A stretch of DNA of 38,779 nt from JANRLJ01 sp034437895 (GCA_034437895.1 DAOTTO010000456.1:1-38779), one strand, 5' to 3'. Positions 8,670 through 17,463 are shown, counted from the stretch's first letter. Made by a program: numbers and translations. The notes: generated by a model from the letters alone, not told the origin.

Positions 8670-8741
8670 TCCGCAGTAGCTCAGCGGCAGAGCAATCGGC
8701 TGTTAACCGATGGGTCCCTGGTTCGAATCCAGGCTGCGGAG
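8670..8741 (+). tRNA. tRNA-Asn (anticodon GTT)
   Basis: A full cloverleaf can be drawn. The acceptor stem TCCGCAG pairs with CTGCGGA, with discriminator base G at 8741. The D arm contains AGCTCAGCGGCAGAGC. The anticodon stem ATCGG/CCGAT encloses the loop CTGTTAA, with anticodon GTT at 8702-8704. The T arm reads CCTGG-TTCGAAT-CCAGG. CCA is not encoded. A strong promoter and a terminator flank the gene, so it is a single-gene transcript. Confidence 0.97.
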
Positions 8742-8746
8742 CATTC

Positions 8747-8772
8747 AAAACGACCTCACATAGGTCGTTTTT
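8747..8772 (+). terminator. Rho-independent terminator of tRNA-Asn
   Basis: AAACGACCT at 8748-8756 pairs perfectly with AGGTCGTTT at 8762-8770 around a 5-base loop, and the stem runs into a T tract. It begins six bases after the tRNA. Confidence 0.85.
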
Positions 8773-8780
8773 GATTCATG

Positions 8781-8796
8781 ACAAATACGCTATATT
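8781..8796 (+). promoter_or_regulatory. Putative -10 region of the ABM monooxygenase gene
   Basis: ACAAATACGCTATA at 8781-8794, continuing to TATATT, is identical over 14 bases to the sequence before ccmE at 23918-23931. No convincing -35 is seen. It lies about 58 bases before the ATG at 8854. Confidence 0.45.
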
Positions 8797-8853
8797 TGCT
8801 CAAGTGATTTCCACGCGATTCTCGTGTGTTAATAATATCCATAGGAATAAAAA

Positions 8854-9153
8854 ATGATCTTAGAATCTGGTCACTTACACGTCGTCCCCGGCAAAGAAAC
8901 GGAATTTGAAACTGCATTCAGAGAGGGTTCATTTATCATTCGTCGTGCGAAGGGGTATATCTCGCATCAACTCCAGCGCTGCATCGAAGTCCCCGGCAAA
9001 TATTTACTGCTCGTCGAATGGGAAACGCTGGAAGATCATACGGTGGGCTTTCGCGGCTCAGACGATTATCAAGAATGGCGGACGCGGTTGCATCATTTTT
9101 ATGACCCGCGCCCGACCATTGAGCATTTTAACGAGGTGGATTTAGGGGCGTAA
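8854..9153 (+). CDS. Antibiotic biosynthesis monooxygenase (ABM) family protein
   Basis: A 99-residue dimeric ferredoxin-like alpha-beta barrel of the ABM type. It reads HVVPGKETEFETAFREG, then GYISHQLQRCIEVPGKYLLLVEWETLEDH and GFRGSDDYQEW, the usual pattern of this small family. Members include cofactor-free quinone-forming monooxygenases and stress or haem-degrading proteins; the sequence does not decide between these. AGGAA precedes the ATG. It forms its own short unit behind tRNA-Asn and is followed directly by a Uma2 remnant. Confidence 0.85.
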   Translation: MILESGHLHVVPGKETEFETAFREGSFIIRRAKGYISHQLQRCIEVPGKYLLLVEWETLEDHTVGFRGSDDYQEWRTRLHHFYDPRPTIEHFNEVDLGA

Positions 9154-9267
9154 GCTATCTGCGTTTACACCCCTTCCAGCGAAATACGCCTAAGAGGTGA
9201 TTCAGTCTTAAATGGCGGTGATGTGCTGCCCGGCTTTGAAATCACCCTTGCCGCCTTGTTTGAATAG
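9154..9267 (+). pseudogene. Uma2-family C-terminal remnant
   Basis: In the frame that follows the ABM stop codon, 37 codons translate into a Uma2 C-terminus: VYTPSSEIRLRGDSVLNGG, then DVLPGFEITLAALFE and a TAG stop. The intact Uma2 protein at 13098-13694 ends in the near-identical LNGGDVLPGFEVALTEIF. There is no start codon and no upstream Uma2 sequence, so it is a truncated relic, perhaps left after the ABM gene or a neighbouring segment was joined here. Confidence 0.8.
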
Positions 9268-9273
9268 AATCAC

Positions 9274-10086
9274 TCATTTCAAAATTATTCGCCCGTTTTG
9301 CGGCTGGCGATTGGCTTCATAAATAACGCGCAGACCATCAAGCGTCAGTTCCGGCGCGATTTCATCAAAGACTATCGTATGCTCGTTCATCAGTGACGCG
9401 AGTCCCCCAGTAGCAATCACGCGAATCGGCTTGCCATCGGTACCACGCACTTCAAGCGAAGTTTTAATCCGCCCCACTAACCCTTCCACCAGCGCCACAT
9501 ATCCCCAGAAGATACCCGACTGCATGGCATGAATGGTATTCGCGCCAATCGCATCCGGCGGTGGGATCAGATCAATCTTATGAAGACGAGCAGCACGACT
9601 CACCAGCGCATCATGCGCCACACCGATTCCAGGCGCAATCGCCCCGCCAATATATTCATTCTTAGAGGAAACCACATCGAAATTGGTCGCCGTACCAAAA
9701 TCGACCACAATCGCTGGGCCGCCCCCATGAAAAGCGACTACTGCCGCCGCGTTTGCGATACGATCTGCGCCAGCTTGTTCGGGTTGGTCGATATTAATGG
9801 GAATGCCTGCATTGGCGGCACTTACGACGACAGGGTCTAAATTAAAATAGCGCTGTACCAATTCCACAAATCCGCGTGTCAGCGGCGGCACAACACTCGC
9901 AATCACCACCCCATGAATGGCTTTGTAGCCCACATCAGCGCTGTTCAAAAAATTCCTTACAAGTACAGCATACTCATCTGGCATTTTGTCCTGAACCGTC
10001 CGCGCCCGCCAATTTAACGCCCAACTATCATTAGCCCATAACCCAAGATGAATATTTGTATTACCAATATCAAATGCTAATATCAT
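9274..10086 (-). CDS. coaX: Type III pantothenate kinase
   Basis: A 270-residue kinase that phosphorylates pantothenate in the first step of coenzyme A synthesis. It is an ASKHA-fold enzyme insensitive to CoA feedback. Diagnostic stretches are the N-terminal FDIGNTNIHLG phosphate loop, the pantothenate-site segment GADRIANAAAV, VDFGTATNFDVV, and GGAIAPGIGVAHDAL. Length fits the family (about 255-270). It is a single minus-strand gene between the Uma2 remnant and the histidine kinase, with no other CoA genes nearby. Confidence 0.95.
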   Translation of the reverse strand: MILAFDIGNTNIHLGLWANDSWALNWRARTVQDKMPDEYAVLVRNFLNSADVGYKAIHGVVIASVVPPLTRGFVELVQRYFNLDPVVVSAANAGIPINIDQPEQAGADRIANAAAVVAFHGGGPAIVVDFGTATNFDVVSSKNEYIGGAIAPGIGVAHDALVSRAARLHKIDLIPPPDAIGANTIHAMQSGIFWGYVALVEGLVGRIKTSLEVRGTDGKPIRVIATGGLASLMNEHTIVFDEIAPELTLDGLRVIYEANRQPQNGRIILK

Positions 10087-10157
10087 AATTAACCTTCAAA
10101 TTTAAATTGGTTAATAGGGCATGTGGCTATTTTAAAGGTTTATAGAGGTCTTGTAAA

Positions 10158-12278
10158 TTAACCTGTGACAACCGCCGCCAAAGGTAATTTTAAGATAAAG
10201 CAAGTACCCTTGCCGAGGGCACTCTTTACTTCAATGTGTCCATGATGGGCATTGATAATCTTTTTAACAATAGTAAGCCCAACACCACTGCCCCCTGTTG
10301 AGATGGAGCGTGCCTTATCTGCCCGATAGAAATGTTCAAAAATATGCGGCACATCTTTCTCGTCAATGCCGACTCCATTATCTTTAATCGTAATGACGAC
10401 TTGTGCCTCTTCAAGCGTAAGATTGACTTGGATAACGCCACCCTCTGGCGTAAAATTGATCGAATTTTCGATCAATTTGCTGAAGGCAGTTTTGAGTTCC
10501 AGATAATCCGCCAAAATTGGCGGTAGGTCTGCTTCTGCTGCGAATGTCAGATTTTGATTTTTAACAGTTATCTTCGGCTGATATTTTTGCAGCACTTCCG
10601 AAACCAGAGTCTCAACATGTGTAGGGTGCAAATAGAGTTGATAATTAGCTTCATCAAGCCGCGCCAGTTCAACCAATGCATCCAACACTTTTGTCAAGTG
10701 GAGTCCTTGCTCTTCAATAAGATCAATGCGCTGCTGCTGGCGGTCAAAGTCAGTGGTCTTACGTAGCAGGTAAGCACTGCTGTTGATGACGGAAAGCGGG
10801 GTACGAATGTCATGCGACATATCAGTGATAAACTGCTTCAGGATATTCATACGTTCTCGCTCTGCCGCGAGTTCTAAAGTTTGCTGCTCTACCTGCTTAC
10901 GCTCTGTAATATCGCGGCTGATTCCGACTAAGCCTGTAGGCGTACCATCACGATCAAATAAAGGAATTTTGGTCGTTAGAACAGTACGTGGGTTCCCCGC
11001 GCTGTCAATCGTCGCCCGCTCAATATTGATGAGAGGTTTACCCGATGCAATAATCGCTTGGTCATCTTGTTCAAACTGCGCCGCAAGCTCCGCCGGAAAC
11101 AAATCAAAGGCCGTCTTACCAATCAGCTCATTACCATAAGCCGCTGCTTTGTTGTGGGCATCGTTACTAATAACAAAACGCCCATTTGCATCCTTGATAA
11201 AAATATAATCAGGCGTGCTGTCAATCAAAGTCCGAAGCATATCGCGTTCCTGAGCAAGTGACTGTGCGTTCTGCTTTCGTTCTGTAATATCAGAGAAAGT
11301 CACGACCACCCCTTCCGGGATACCTGTTTCTTTCCTAAGCAAGGGTTGAGAATTAATGGCGATCCAAGTAAGTGAATCATTCGGTTGGTGTACACCCATC
11401 GTCACATTAGACTGGGACTGCCCGGTCTTGAGTGTAAACATCGCGGGATGCAAATCGCCAGGGAAAAGAGATCCGTCCTCATGAATGGTTCGCCATTGCG
11501 GATCAATCGGTGTGAGTCCCATCAATTGATCGGCTGTTAATCCCAAAATTCGCTCGGCACTGGCATTACAAGTGACAATCGCACCGCGCTCATCATGAAC
11601 CACCACCCCCTCGCTCATTGCCGAAATAACCGCACGGTAGCTTCCTTCGCTTTTCCGCAGTGCTTCTTCTAAAAGCGAATGACGCTTTTCACCTAACAAA
11701 GAAAGCCCAAGCACCACTGTGCCTATCGGGTACAACATGAAAGTAGGCAGCGCCGTAGCTTCAAATACTGCCCACCCAGCGCTCCCGCCCAGCAGCACAG
11801 TCCAAAAAAGGCGCTGTAAAGCGATGACGAGTCCTAATCCAAACAGTGTCTGCGCCTTTAAAGGGATACGGCGGCGTGTATGGTACTGATACAACGCGAT
11901 ACCAATAGCTGCACTCGTAAAAATTGCAGCTATACCTCCATACATGCCCCCACCGCCGGTTATGAGGCGACCTAAACTGACTACAATTGCAGCAATCACC
12001 CCTGGCACAGTACCACCAAAGACCCCAGCAATGGTGACAATCAAGGTACGTCCATCAATAAGAAATCCGGGCGTAACTTCGGTTGAAGTGAGCAAATTAA
12101 CCACACCAAACAGGCCGAATATGCCGCCCTGTACCAAGCCCCATTTCCACCAAGTACGCTCCCCAAAATAGCGTATTGCCAGTCTATACACGGATAGGAA
12201 TGCGATTAGAGAGATAAGGCTATTGGTAAGTGCGATAAAGAGATTTAATGAAAACACCCGAAATACACCCCAACTCAT
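10158..12278 (-). CDS. Membrane sensor histidine kinase with 5TM-LYT and two PAS domains
   Basis: A 706-residue sensor kinase. Residues 10-195 form a multi-helix membrane part whose DGRTLIVTIAGVFGGTVPGV and GRLITGGGGMYGG segments match the 5TMR_LYT type. PAS domain 1 spans about 211-335 and PAS domain 2 about 345-465, each followed by an SDITERKQ/SRDITERKQ linker. The HisKA domain carries the phospho-acceptor in DMSHDIRTPLS (His489). The ATPase domain shows ENSINFTPEGG, DNGVGIDEKDVP and GGSGVGLTIVKKI. No response regulator gene lies nearby, so the partner is unknown. The PAS domains suggest sensing of redox, light or a small ligand. Confidence 0.92.
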   Translation of the reverse strand: MSWGVFRVFSLNLFIALTNSLISLIAFLSVYRLAIRYFGERTWWKWGLVQGGIFGLFGVVNLLTSTEVTPGFLIDGRTLIVTIAGVFGGTVPGVIAAIVVSLGRLITGGGGMYGGIAAIFTSAAIGIALYQYHTRRRIPLKAQTLFGLGLVIALQRLFWTVLLGGSAGWAVFEATALPTFMLYPIGTVVLGLSLLGEKRHSLLEEALRKSEGSYRAVISAMSEGVVVHDERGAIVTCNASAERILGLTADQLMGLTPIDPQWRTIHEDGSLFPGDLHPAMFTLKTGQSQSNVTMGVHQPNDSLTWIAINSQPLLRKETGIPEGVVVTFSDITERKQNAQSLAQERDMLRTLIDSTPDYIFIKDANGRFVISNDAHNKAAAYGNELIGKTAFDLFPAELAAQFEQDDQAIIASGKPLINIERATIDSAGNPRTVLTTKIPLFDRDGTPTGLVGISRDITERKQVEQQTLELAAERERMNILKQFITDMSHDIRTPLSVINSSAYLLRKTTDFDRQQQRIDLIEEQGLHLTKVLDALVELARLDEANYQLYLHPTHVETLVSEVLQKYQPKITVKNQNLTFAAEADLPPILADYLELKTAFSKLIENSINFTPEGGVIQVNLTLEEAQVVITIKDNGVGIDEKDVPHIFEHFYRADKARSISTGGSGVGLTIVKKIINAHHGHIEVKSALGKGTCFILKLPLAAVVTG

Positions 12279-12373
12279 TCATCATAATGTTTTATTATTG
12301 TAAGGTCATAGAGTATCTAGGTTGCATCAAGGATTAAATATCGATATGTATTTCGCAAATTCTTCATAAATCG

Positions 12374-13060
12374 TTACCACGCCTGCATCTTACTACTAGC
12401 ATCATAAAAACCGCCTGTTTGTGCCGGTGTGAACTTGTCAATAAAGGCCACCATCGCTCGGACGGCGGTTTTCGGAGTGAGACTTGCGCTTTCGCCGCCC
12501 ATATCGGTCTGTACCCAACCGGGGTCTAAAGCGATTACCGTAATCCATGTCCGCTGCAAATCCATCGCCAATTTGTGTGAAATCATATTCAACGCGGCTT
12601 TGCTCGTGCCATAGTAATACGACCCACCGCCGCTGTCGCCGATTGATCCCATACCCGATGAAATATTGACCACACATGGATTATCGCCAGCTTTTAGCAG
12701 CACCGCCAGCGCATTTTCAAAATCCAACACGCCGAAAGTTTGCGGCGCGTCATCATCCCCCATGACAGGCTGCCCCGGCGCGGTAGGGGCATTATAAATC
12801 GCCGCGTTATTTATCAGCACATCTAACGCACTCACCTCTTGCGCGACCAGCCGATAGGACGCATCAATCGAGGCTTGATCGGCAACATCCAACGGCACAA
12901 TCGTGAGCTGTCCGGCATAATTGGGTTGTAGGGTATAAAGTTCGCTGGCCCGCTGCGGATCACGACATGCCGCGAACACCCGATCCCCCCGCCGCAAATA
13001 CTGCCGTGTAAATTCCAGCCCAATCCCACGATTCGCGCCCGTAATGAGAATGCGTTTCAT
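12374..13060 (-). CDS. Short-chain dehydrogenase/reductase, C-factor-like
   Basis: A 228-residue NAD(P)-dependent oxidoreductase of classical SDR type. The cofactor loop is TGANRGIG (residues 7-14), the structural motif is NNAAIYN, and the catalytic Ser/Tyr/Lys set lies in VVNISSGMG and YYYGTSKAA (YxxxK). DPGWVQTDMGG is the usual segment after the active site. The protein resembles the CsgA/C-factor branch. The substrate cannot be inferred. It is 37 bases downstream of the Uma2 gene on the same strand. Confidence 0.88.
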   Translation of the reverse strand: MKRILITGANRGIGLEFTRQYLRRGDRVFAACRDPQRASELYTLQPNYAGQLTIVPLDVADQASIDASYRLVAQEVSALDVLINNAAIYNAPTAPGQPVMGDDDAPQTFGVLDFENALAVLLKAGDNPCVVNISSGMGSIGDSGGGSYYYGTSKAALNMISHKLAMDLQRTWITVIALDPGWVQTDMGGESASLTPKTAVRAMVAFIDKFTPAQTGGFYDASSKMQAW

Positions 13061-13097
13061 AATTTAAGCGATCCTTACGCTAAAGAGTTTTACGTAA

Positions 13098-13694
13098 TTA
13101 AGCAGTTGGAGCAGCGAAGATTTCCGTCAGGGCAACTTCAAAACCGGGCAGCACATCCCCGCCGTTAAGGGGCATTTCGCCTGTTAGGGTCATGACACCC
13201 GTGAGCGTATGCACCCGCACTTTGCGCCGCTGCGGGTCACAAATCCAGACCACCTGCACGCCGTCCGCCAGATAAAGATCAACTTTCGCATCAATCGCAC
13301 TGTAGCTGTCGTTGGGGGAAACGACTTCAATCACAAGATCAGGAATCAGCGCGATAGGCCGCCCTTCAATTTCTTGGGTTTGCTGCAAATAGGCCGTCAT
13401 TTGCGCCGCCGAAATAAACAGAATATCCGGGACGCGAGACCCTTTCACCCAGTCGGAGGCGTCGCTATTAGGTAAAATAAATGTGGCCTCTTGGAAGACC
13501 TCACCAAGTTGATGCGCCTGTGCATAGTGATCTAACAGGCGAAAAAGCAACCGAATCATCATGATATGGCTAAAAACCCCCGGCATTTTGATAATCCTTT
13601 CTCCGTTGATAAGTTCAAACGGCTGCTGCTCATATTCAGCGATGAACTCTGCCAGCGGCATCCCCACTCGTTCCTGTACTTGCGTCGTCTCCAT
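13098..13694 (-). CDS. Uma2 family endonuclease-like protein (DUF820)
   Basis: A 198-residue, apparently intact Uma2-family protein. It contains FELINGERI near the N-terminus, VPDILFISAAQ, the catalytic IPDLVIEVVSPNDSY and VDLYLADGVQVVWICDP of the PD-(D/E)xK nuclease fold, and the terminal LNGGDVLPGFEVALTEIF. Uma2 genes occur in many copies in cyanobacteria and Chloroflexota; their function is not settled. This is the only intact copy in the window; two broken relatives lie at 8-543 and 9154-9267. Confidence 0.87.
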   Translation of the reverse strand: METTQVQERVGMPLAEFIAEYEQQPFELINGERIIKMPGVFSHIMMIRLLFRLLDHYAQAHQLGEVFQEATFILPNSDASDWVKGSRVPDILFISAAQMTAYLQQTQEIEGRPIALIPDLVIEVVSPNDSYSAIDAKVDLYLADGVQVVWICDPQRRKVRVHTLTGVMTLTGEMPLNGGDVLPGFEVALTEIFAAPTA

Positions 13695-13747
13695 TCTGTC
13701 ACCCTCAAAACTACTGCTGTCCTTGCGAATAAGCTAACTGCTACAAG

Positions 13748-15346
13748 CTATTTTACTTCCACCTGATGCGCGTGGCGGATAAAGTCCTGAGCGCGGAGTT
13801 CGTCTAAAATGGCCTCATCAATCGCTTCATCTAAGGTCAATACCGTCAGCGTATTCCCGCCCGGCTGTGACCGCCCCGTTTGCCAACTGGCGATATTAAC
13901 GTTGTTCTGCGCCATCATCGTCCCTACCCGCCCGATCACGCCCGGCTGATCGTAACTCCCCATAATCAGCAGATTGCCATGCGGGACGAAGTTCATGCGA
14001 TATTCGTTGACCTGTACAATATGCGGCTCTTTATGATCGAGCAGCGTACCCGCCATGATAATTTCTTCGCCGTCTTCCAACGTCACTTGCGCCGAAACAA
14101 GGTTGGCATAATCGCCAGTTTTAAGCCCTTTCGTCTGGGTGATCTGCATCCCACGCTCACTGGCTAAAATCGGCGCGTTGATATAACTCACGGAATCGCC
14201 CAAAATTGGTGCAAGCAAGCCTTTTAATAAGGCCACCGTCAGCGGCTTGACCAAGCCAGATACCTCATCGCCCCGGAATTCCACCGCCACGCGCTTAACC
14301 GGATTCCGTGCCAGCACATGCAGCATCGTCCCGATATGCTCCGCTAACGATAAATACGGGCGGATCGTCTCGAAATCCACACCCGGCATAAAGGGCATAT
14401 TGATGACATTGCGATAATCCACACCGCGCAGCGCATCCAAAACCTGCCGCGCAATCTGAATCGATAAATCCTGCGCCGCCTCAACAGTATTATCGCCAAT
14501 ATGCGGCGTATGAATTACACCATCTAATCCAATCAATGGGCTGTTATACGGGGGTTCTTCATGATAGACATCCACCGCCACGCCGCCTAACTGCCCATCT
14601 TTGAGCGCTTGTACGACAGCATCTTCATCAAGGATGCTGCCGTGCGCGGTATTAATTAGCCGTGCGCCCGTTTTCATTTGGGCGATTCGCTCGGCATCAA
14701 TCAGCTTGCGCGTTTCGTTGGTGGCAGGGACGTGAATGCTGACAAAATCACTTCGATTGAGCAGTTCGCGCAGCCCCACCAGAATCACGCGCTCATCGCT
14801 GACGGTATCTTCGCTTAAATAAGGGTCATAGGCCAAAACCATCATGCCGAAAGCTAACGCCCGATGCGCCACCACCCGCCCTACGCGCCCTAATCCGATC
14901 AAACCCAGTGTCTTGCCTTGGAGCTGCGTCCCCGCCTGCCGCTTGCGATCCATCAACCAGTAGCCTTCTTTCATGCTGTTATGAGCAGAAATCAAGCGGC
15001 GGCTGAGCGCCAACATCAGCGTAAAGGTGTGTTCTCCGGCGGCAACCGCGCTCACCCCCGGTGTATTCATCACCATAATGCCCCGTCCGGTGGCAGTTTC
15101 TAAGTCAATCCCACTTAAGCCAGCGGCAGGTCGTCCAATAACCTTGAGATTAGGCGCATGTTCTAGCAGTCCCGAATCAATCTGTACATCGTCGCGGGCG
15201 ATGAGGGCGTGCGCGGATTTTAACCCCTCACGGACGGCTGTTAAAGAGGGCGTGATCGTCTGCACCTGCGTATCATCCGCGCCACGCAGCAGCGCCATGC
15301 TTTCTTCCGTTAAATCCGTAGCAATGAGAATAGTGAATTTGTCCAA
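13748..15346 (-). CDS. serA: D-3-phosphoglycerate dehydrogenase with C-terminal ACT domain
   Basis: A 532-residue enzyme that oxidises 3-phosphoglycerate to 3-phosphohydroxypyruvate with NAD+, the first step of serine synthesis. The NAD fold shows GLIGLGRVGRVVA; the catalytic set lies in NTAHGSILDEDA and HTPHIGDNT. An intervening ASB domain (about residues 325-450) and a terminal ACT domain with GSYDQPGVIGRVGTMMAQN give the long type 1 form usual in bacilli and Chloroflexota. No serB or serC gene is adjacent. It is a single minus-strand gene with a candidate -10 (TAAAAT) at 15385-15380. Confidence 0.94.
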   Translation of the reverse strand: MDKFTILIATDLTEESMALLRGADDTQVQTITPSLTAVREGLKSAHALIARDDVQIDSGLLEHAPNLKVIGRPAAGLSGIDLETATGRGIMVMNTPGVSAVAAGEHTFTLMLALSRRLISAHNSMKEGYWLMDRKRQAGTQLQGKTLGLIGLGRVGRVVAHRALAFGMMVLAYDPYLSEDTVSDERVILVGLRELLNRSDFVSIHVPATNETRKLIDAERIAQMKTGARLINTAHGSILDEDAVVQALKDGQLGGVAVDVYHEEPPYNSPLIGLDGVIHTPHIGDNTVEAAQDLSIQIARQVLDALRGVDYRNVINMPFMPGVDFETIRPYLSLAEHIGTMLHVLARNPVKRVAVEFRGDEVSGLVKPLTVALLKGLLAPILGDSVSYINAPILASERGMQITQTKGLKTGDYANLVSAQVTLEDGEEIIMAGTLLDHKEPHIVQVNEYRMNFVPHGNLLIMGSYDQPGVIGRVGTMMAQNNVNIASWQTGRSQPGGNTLTVLTLDEAIDEAILDELRAQDFIRHAHQVEVK

Positions 15347-15379
15347 GGCTGCACTCTTTTTTTAGGCTTCACGCCACGC

Positions 15380-15388
15380 ATTTTAGCG
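15380..15388 (-). promoter_or_regulatory. Putative -10 of serA (CGC-TAAAAT)
   Basis: On the minus strand the sequence reads GCGCTAAAATGCG about 34 bases before the serA ATG. It fits the CGC plus -10 pattern found before several other genes here; the -35 is weak. Confidence 0.4.
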
Positions 15389-15454
15389 CAGCAAACCCAA
15401 ACAAGAAACGCCGTATCATACAACTTTGGAACTTAGGTTTCAGAAATACGAATT

Positions 15455-15465
15455 TCGCTTATAAT
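15455..15465 (+). promoter_or_regulatory. Putative promoter -10 of the STAS-like gene
   Basis: TATAAT lies at 15460-15465, preceded by TCGCT, and a partial -35 (GTTTCA) lies 17 bases upstream. It is 40 bases before the ATG at 15506, which has GGGAG about 10 bases upstream. Confidence 0.5.
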
Positions 15466-15505
15466 CTACAGAAAATGGATTAATGTTTTTGGGAGATACC
15501 AATCG

Positions 15506-15949
15506 ATGGCTTATAAAACGTGGTGGGCAATAGAAAAACGCGTCATACATCAAGTATGTTCGGGAGAACTGACGCTTGAAGAGTTGGGTCGTGCAAACGT
15601 AGAAGTCGTTGCAGCGATTCATGAAGGCACACCGCTTGTCCATATCATCGTCGATTTAACCGATATTACCCGCTTTCCGACCAATCTTAAGGAACTGGCT
15701 GGCGTATTTAAACGGGATGATGCCACAACTGAACGCACGGGTTGGCTTTGTGTGGTCGGGGTTAACGCAATTATCCGTTTTTTTGCCAGCATTATTTCGC
15801 AGCTTTGGAACAAATCGCGTTTTCGCATGTTTGCGAGTGTCGATGAAGCCTATTCGTTTCTGGGGAAGTTCGATCCCTCACTTGATGTCACCCAAGCAAA
15901 ACGCCAACTCCTGACGAATGAAGCAGCCTCCAACCCGAAGCAGCAATAA
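15506..15949 (+). CDS. STAS/SpoIIAA-like small protein of unknown function
   Basis: A 147-residue soluble protein that I do not recognise with certainty. It has the alternating strand-helix look of a SpoIIAA/STAS domain: an early strand with VIHQVCSGELTLEEL, a helix with ANVEVVAAIHEG, a central hydrophobic strand HIIVDLTDITRFP, and near the C-terminus FRMFASVDEAYSFLGKFDP, resembling the SpoIIAA-like 'FxsxeeAlaWL' ending. The Asp of VDLTDI sits where STAS proteins carry the Ser/Thr region. It lies 19 bases before the P450 start and is probably co-transcribed with it. Confidence 0.6.
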   Translation: MAYKTWWAIEKRVIHQVCSGELTLEELGRANVEVVAAIHEGTPLVHIIVDLTDITRFPTNLKELAGVFKRDDATTERTGWLCVVGVNAIIRFFASIISQLWNKSRFRMFASVDEAYSFLGKFDPSLDVTQAKRQLLTNEAASNPKQQ

Positions 15950-15968
15950 CGATTTTTGGAGTGTATCC

Positions 15969-17414
15969 ATGGCAATAAAATTACAAACCAAACCAGACCT
16001 CCCCGGACAATCCCCGATGCCAATCGTTGGCTGGCGTGGCAATGCTCTACAATTTTATACCGACCCGCTTGATTACATGCAAAAGGCTAAAGCAGCCTAT
16101 GGCAATATTGCCCGGTTTGTACAAGGCGGCAATAGCAGTTTACTCTATGCGGAACATCGTTCCCCCGGAACAATTTTCGTTTTTGGACCAGATTATAACC
16201 GTCAGATTCTCAGTGACATTGCCGCCTTTGAAGTCCGCCCGGCAGGGGGACCAAATTCGCCCGCTTTCCAACGTCTGATGAACAGCGTTGTTTTCGTGAA
16301 TGGCTCAACCCACAAATATTATCGTCAGTTGATGATGCCCGCATTTCACAAAAAACGCATCGAAACCTATCGTGATGATATGGTCGCCATTACGCAAAAA
16401 GTACTGGATGAATGGCAGCCAGGCGAGCAGCGCAACATCTTAAAAGATATGCAGCGCCTTACCTTAATGATTGCAAACAAAACGCTGTTTGGGGTAGATG
16501 CCAGCGATGAAGCAGACAGCTTAGGCAAGGTGATTCAGGAGTGGTTCAGCCTGCTGACTTCACCTGCCGCCATCATCAAAATTGATGCACCGGGACTCCC
16601 CTTCCGCCGTCTGCGCGAACTTTCGGATATCGTGGACAACACCATGCGATCAATGATTGAGCAAAAACGGGCGCATAATGTCGATGATGGCGATGTCCTC
16701 TCGATGTTGATTCAAGCCCGCGACGAAAATGGGAATGGTTTCACCGATGATGAGATCATCGGCAACGCCAATACCTTATTCATCGCTGGACATGAAACAA
16801 CCGCAAACACCCTCTCGTGGACGTTGTACTTATTGGCACAACACCCAGACGTATTGCGCGATCTTTATGATGAATTGAGCGGCATACTTCAAGGCAGCGC
16901 CCCTTCCGTCGAGCAGCTTAATCAGCTTCCACTGCTTGAGGCCGTCATTAAGGAAAGTATGCGTGTACTGCCTTCCGGCGCACTCAGCATTCGTATTGCT
17001 TCCACCGATTTGGAACTTGGCGGCTACCCGATTCCGCAGTATACCGAAGTCATCTTCAATCGTTTTGATGTACATCACTCGCCTGAAATTTATACCGACT
17101 CTAATCGTTTTATTCCGCAGCGCTGGTTTGAGATAAACCCCTCGCCGTATGAATATCTCCCCTTCAACGCAGGCGCACGGATGTGCATCGGGGCGACCTT
17201 CGCAATGTTTGAACTTAAAATTGTGCTGGCGATGCTGTTGCAACGGTTTCGGCTGCAAGTCGTCCCCGGCGCGACGATCAACCGTAAAATCGGCTTTACC
17301 ATGAGTCCAGCACCCGGAATGCCGATGCTGATTCACGCCCAAGATCAGGCTTTTGATGGCAATCGTGTAGAAGTTAAGGGTCGCGTGCGTGAGATGGTGG
17401 AATTACCGAGTTAG
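15969..17414 (+). CDS. Cytochrome P450
   Basis: A 481-residue haem-thiolate monooxygenase. The I-helix oxygen-binding motif is AGHETT (residues 273-278), the K-helix ExxR is E329-S-M-R332, RFIPQRW is the PERF-like element, and the haem loop FNAGARMCIG holds the Cys ligand C406. The soluble N-terminus lacks a membrane anchor. The sequence looks like the bacterial CYP102/CYP110-type branch acting on fatty acids or terpenoids; the substrate is not shown. The ATG at 15969 is chosen because GGAG at 15958-15961 is ideally spaced; an in-frame ATG at 15918 overlaps the STAS-like gene. No ferredoxin or reductase gene is near. Confidence 0.93.
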   Translation: MAIKLQTKPDLPGQSPMPIVGWRGNALQFYTDPLDYMQKAKAAYGNIARFVQGGNSSLLYAEHRSPGTIFVFGPDYNRQILSDIAAFEVRPAGGPNSPAFQRLMNSVVFVNGSTHKYYRQLMMPAFHKKRIETYRDDMVAITQKVLDEWQPGEQRNILKDMQRLTLMIANKTLFGVDASDEADSLGKVIQEWFSLLTSPAAIIKIDAPGLPFRRLRELSDIVDNTMRSMIEQKRAHNVDDGDVLSMLIQARDENGNGFTDDEIIGNANTLFIAGHETTANTLSWTLYLLAQHPDVLRDLYDELSGILQGSAPSVEQLNQLPLLEAVIKESMRVLPSGALSIRIASTDLELGGYPIPQYTEVIFNRFDVHHSPEIYTDSNRFIPQRWFEINPSPYEYLPFNAGARMCIGATFAMFELKIVLAMLLQRFRLQVVPGATINRKIGFTMSPAPGMPMLIHAQDQAFDGNRVEVKGRVREMVELPS

Positions 17415-17437
17415 GTCGGTAGACAGGCATTTTTGTA

Positions 17438-17463
17438 GGGACAAAGGCATAACGCTTTGTCCC
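17438..17463. repeat. Dispersed palindrome, TGTAGGGACAAGG type
   Basis: GGGACAAAG at 17438-17446 pairs perfectly with CTTTGTCCC at 17455-17463 around an 8-base loop, preceded by TTTTGTA. A close relative is at 23345-23368. It lies between the convergent P450 and HAD genes and could also act in termination. The rest of 17464-17677 shows no gene or clear signal. Confidence 0.7.

Noticed and set aside
8630..8857. 75-codon reading frame across tRNA-Asn
   Set aside because: Its middle part is just the translation of the tRNA gene; the tRNA, its promoter and terminator explain the DNA.
13880..15365. Plus-strand frames of 61-112 codons within serA
   Set aside because: They are antisense shadows of a GC-rich gene with full SerA motifs and have no ribosome-binding site or known domain.
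15918..15968. Longer P450 start overlapping the STAS-like gene
   Set aside because: The ATG at 15969 has an ideal GGAG and gives a normal P450 N-terminus.
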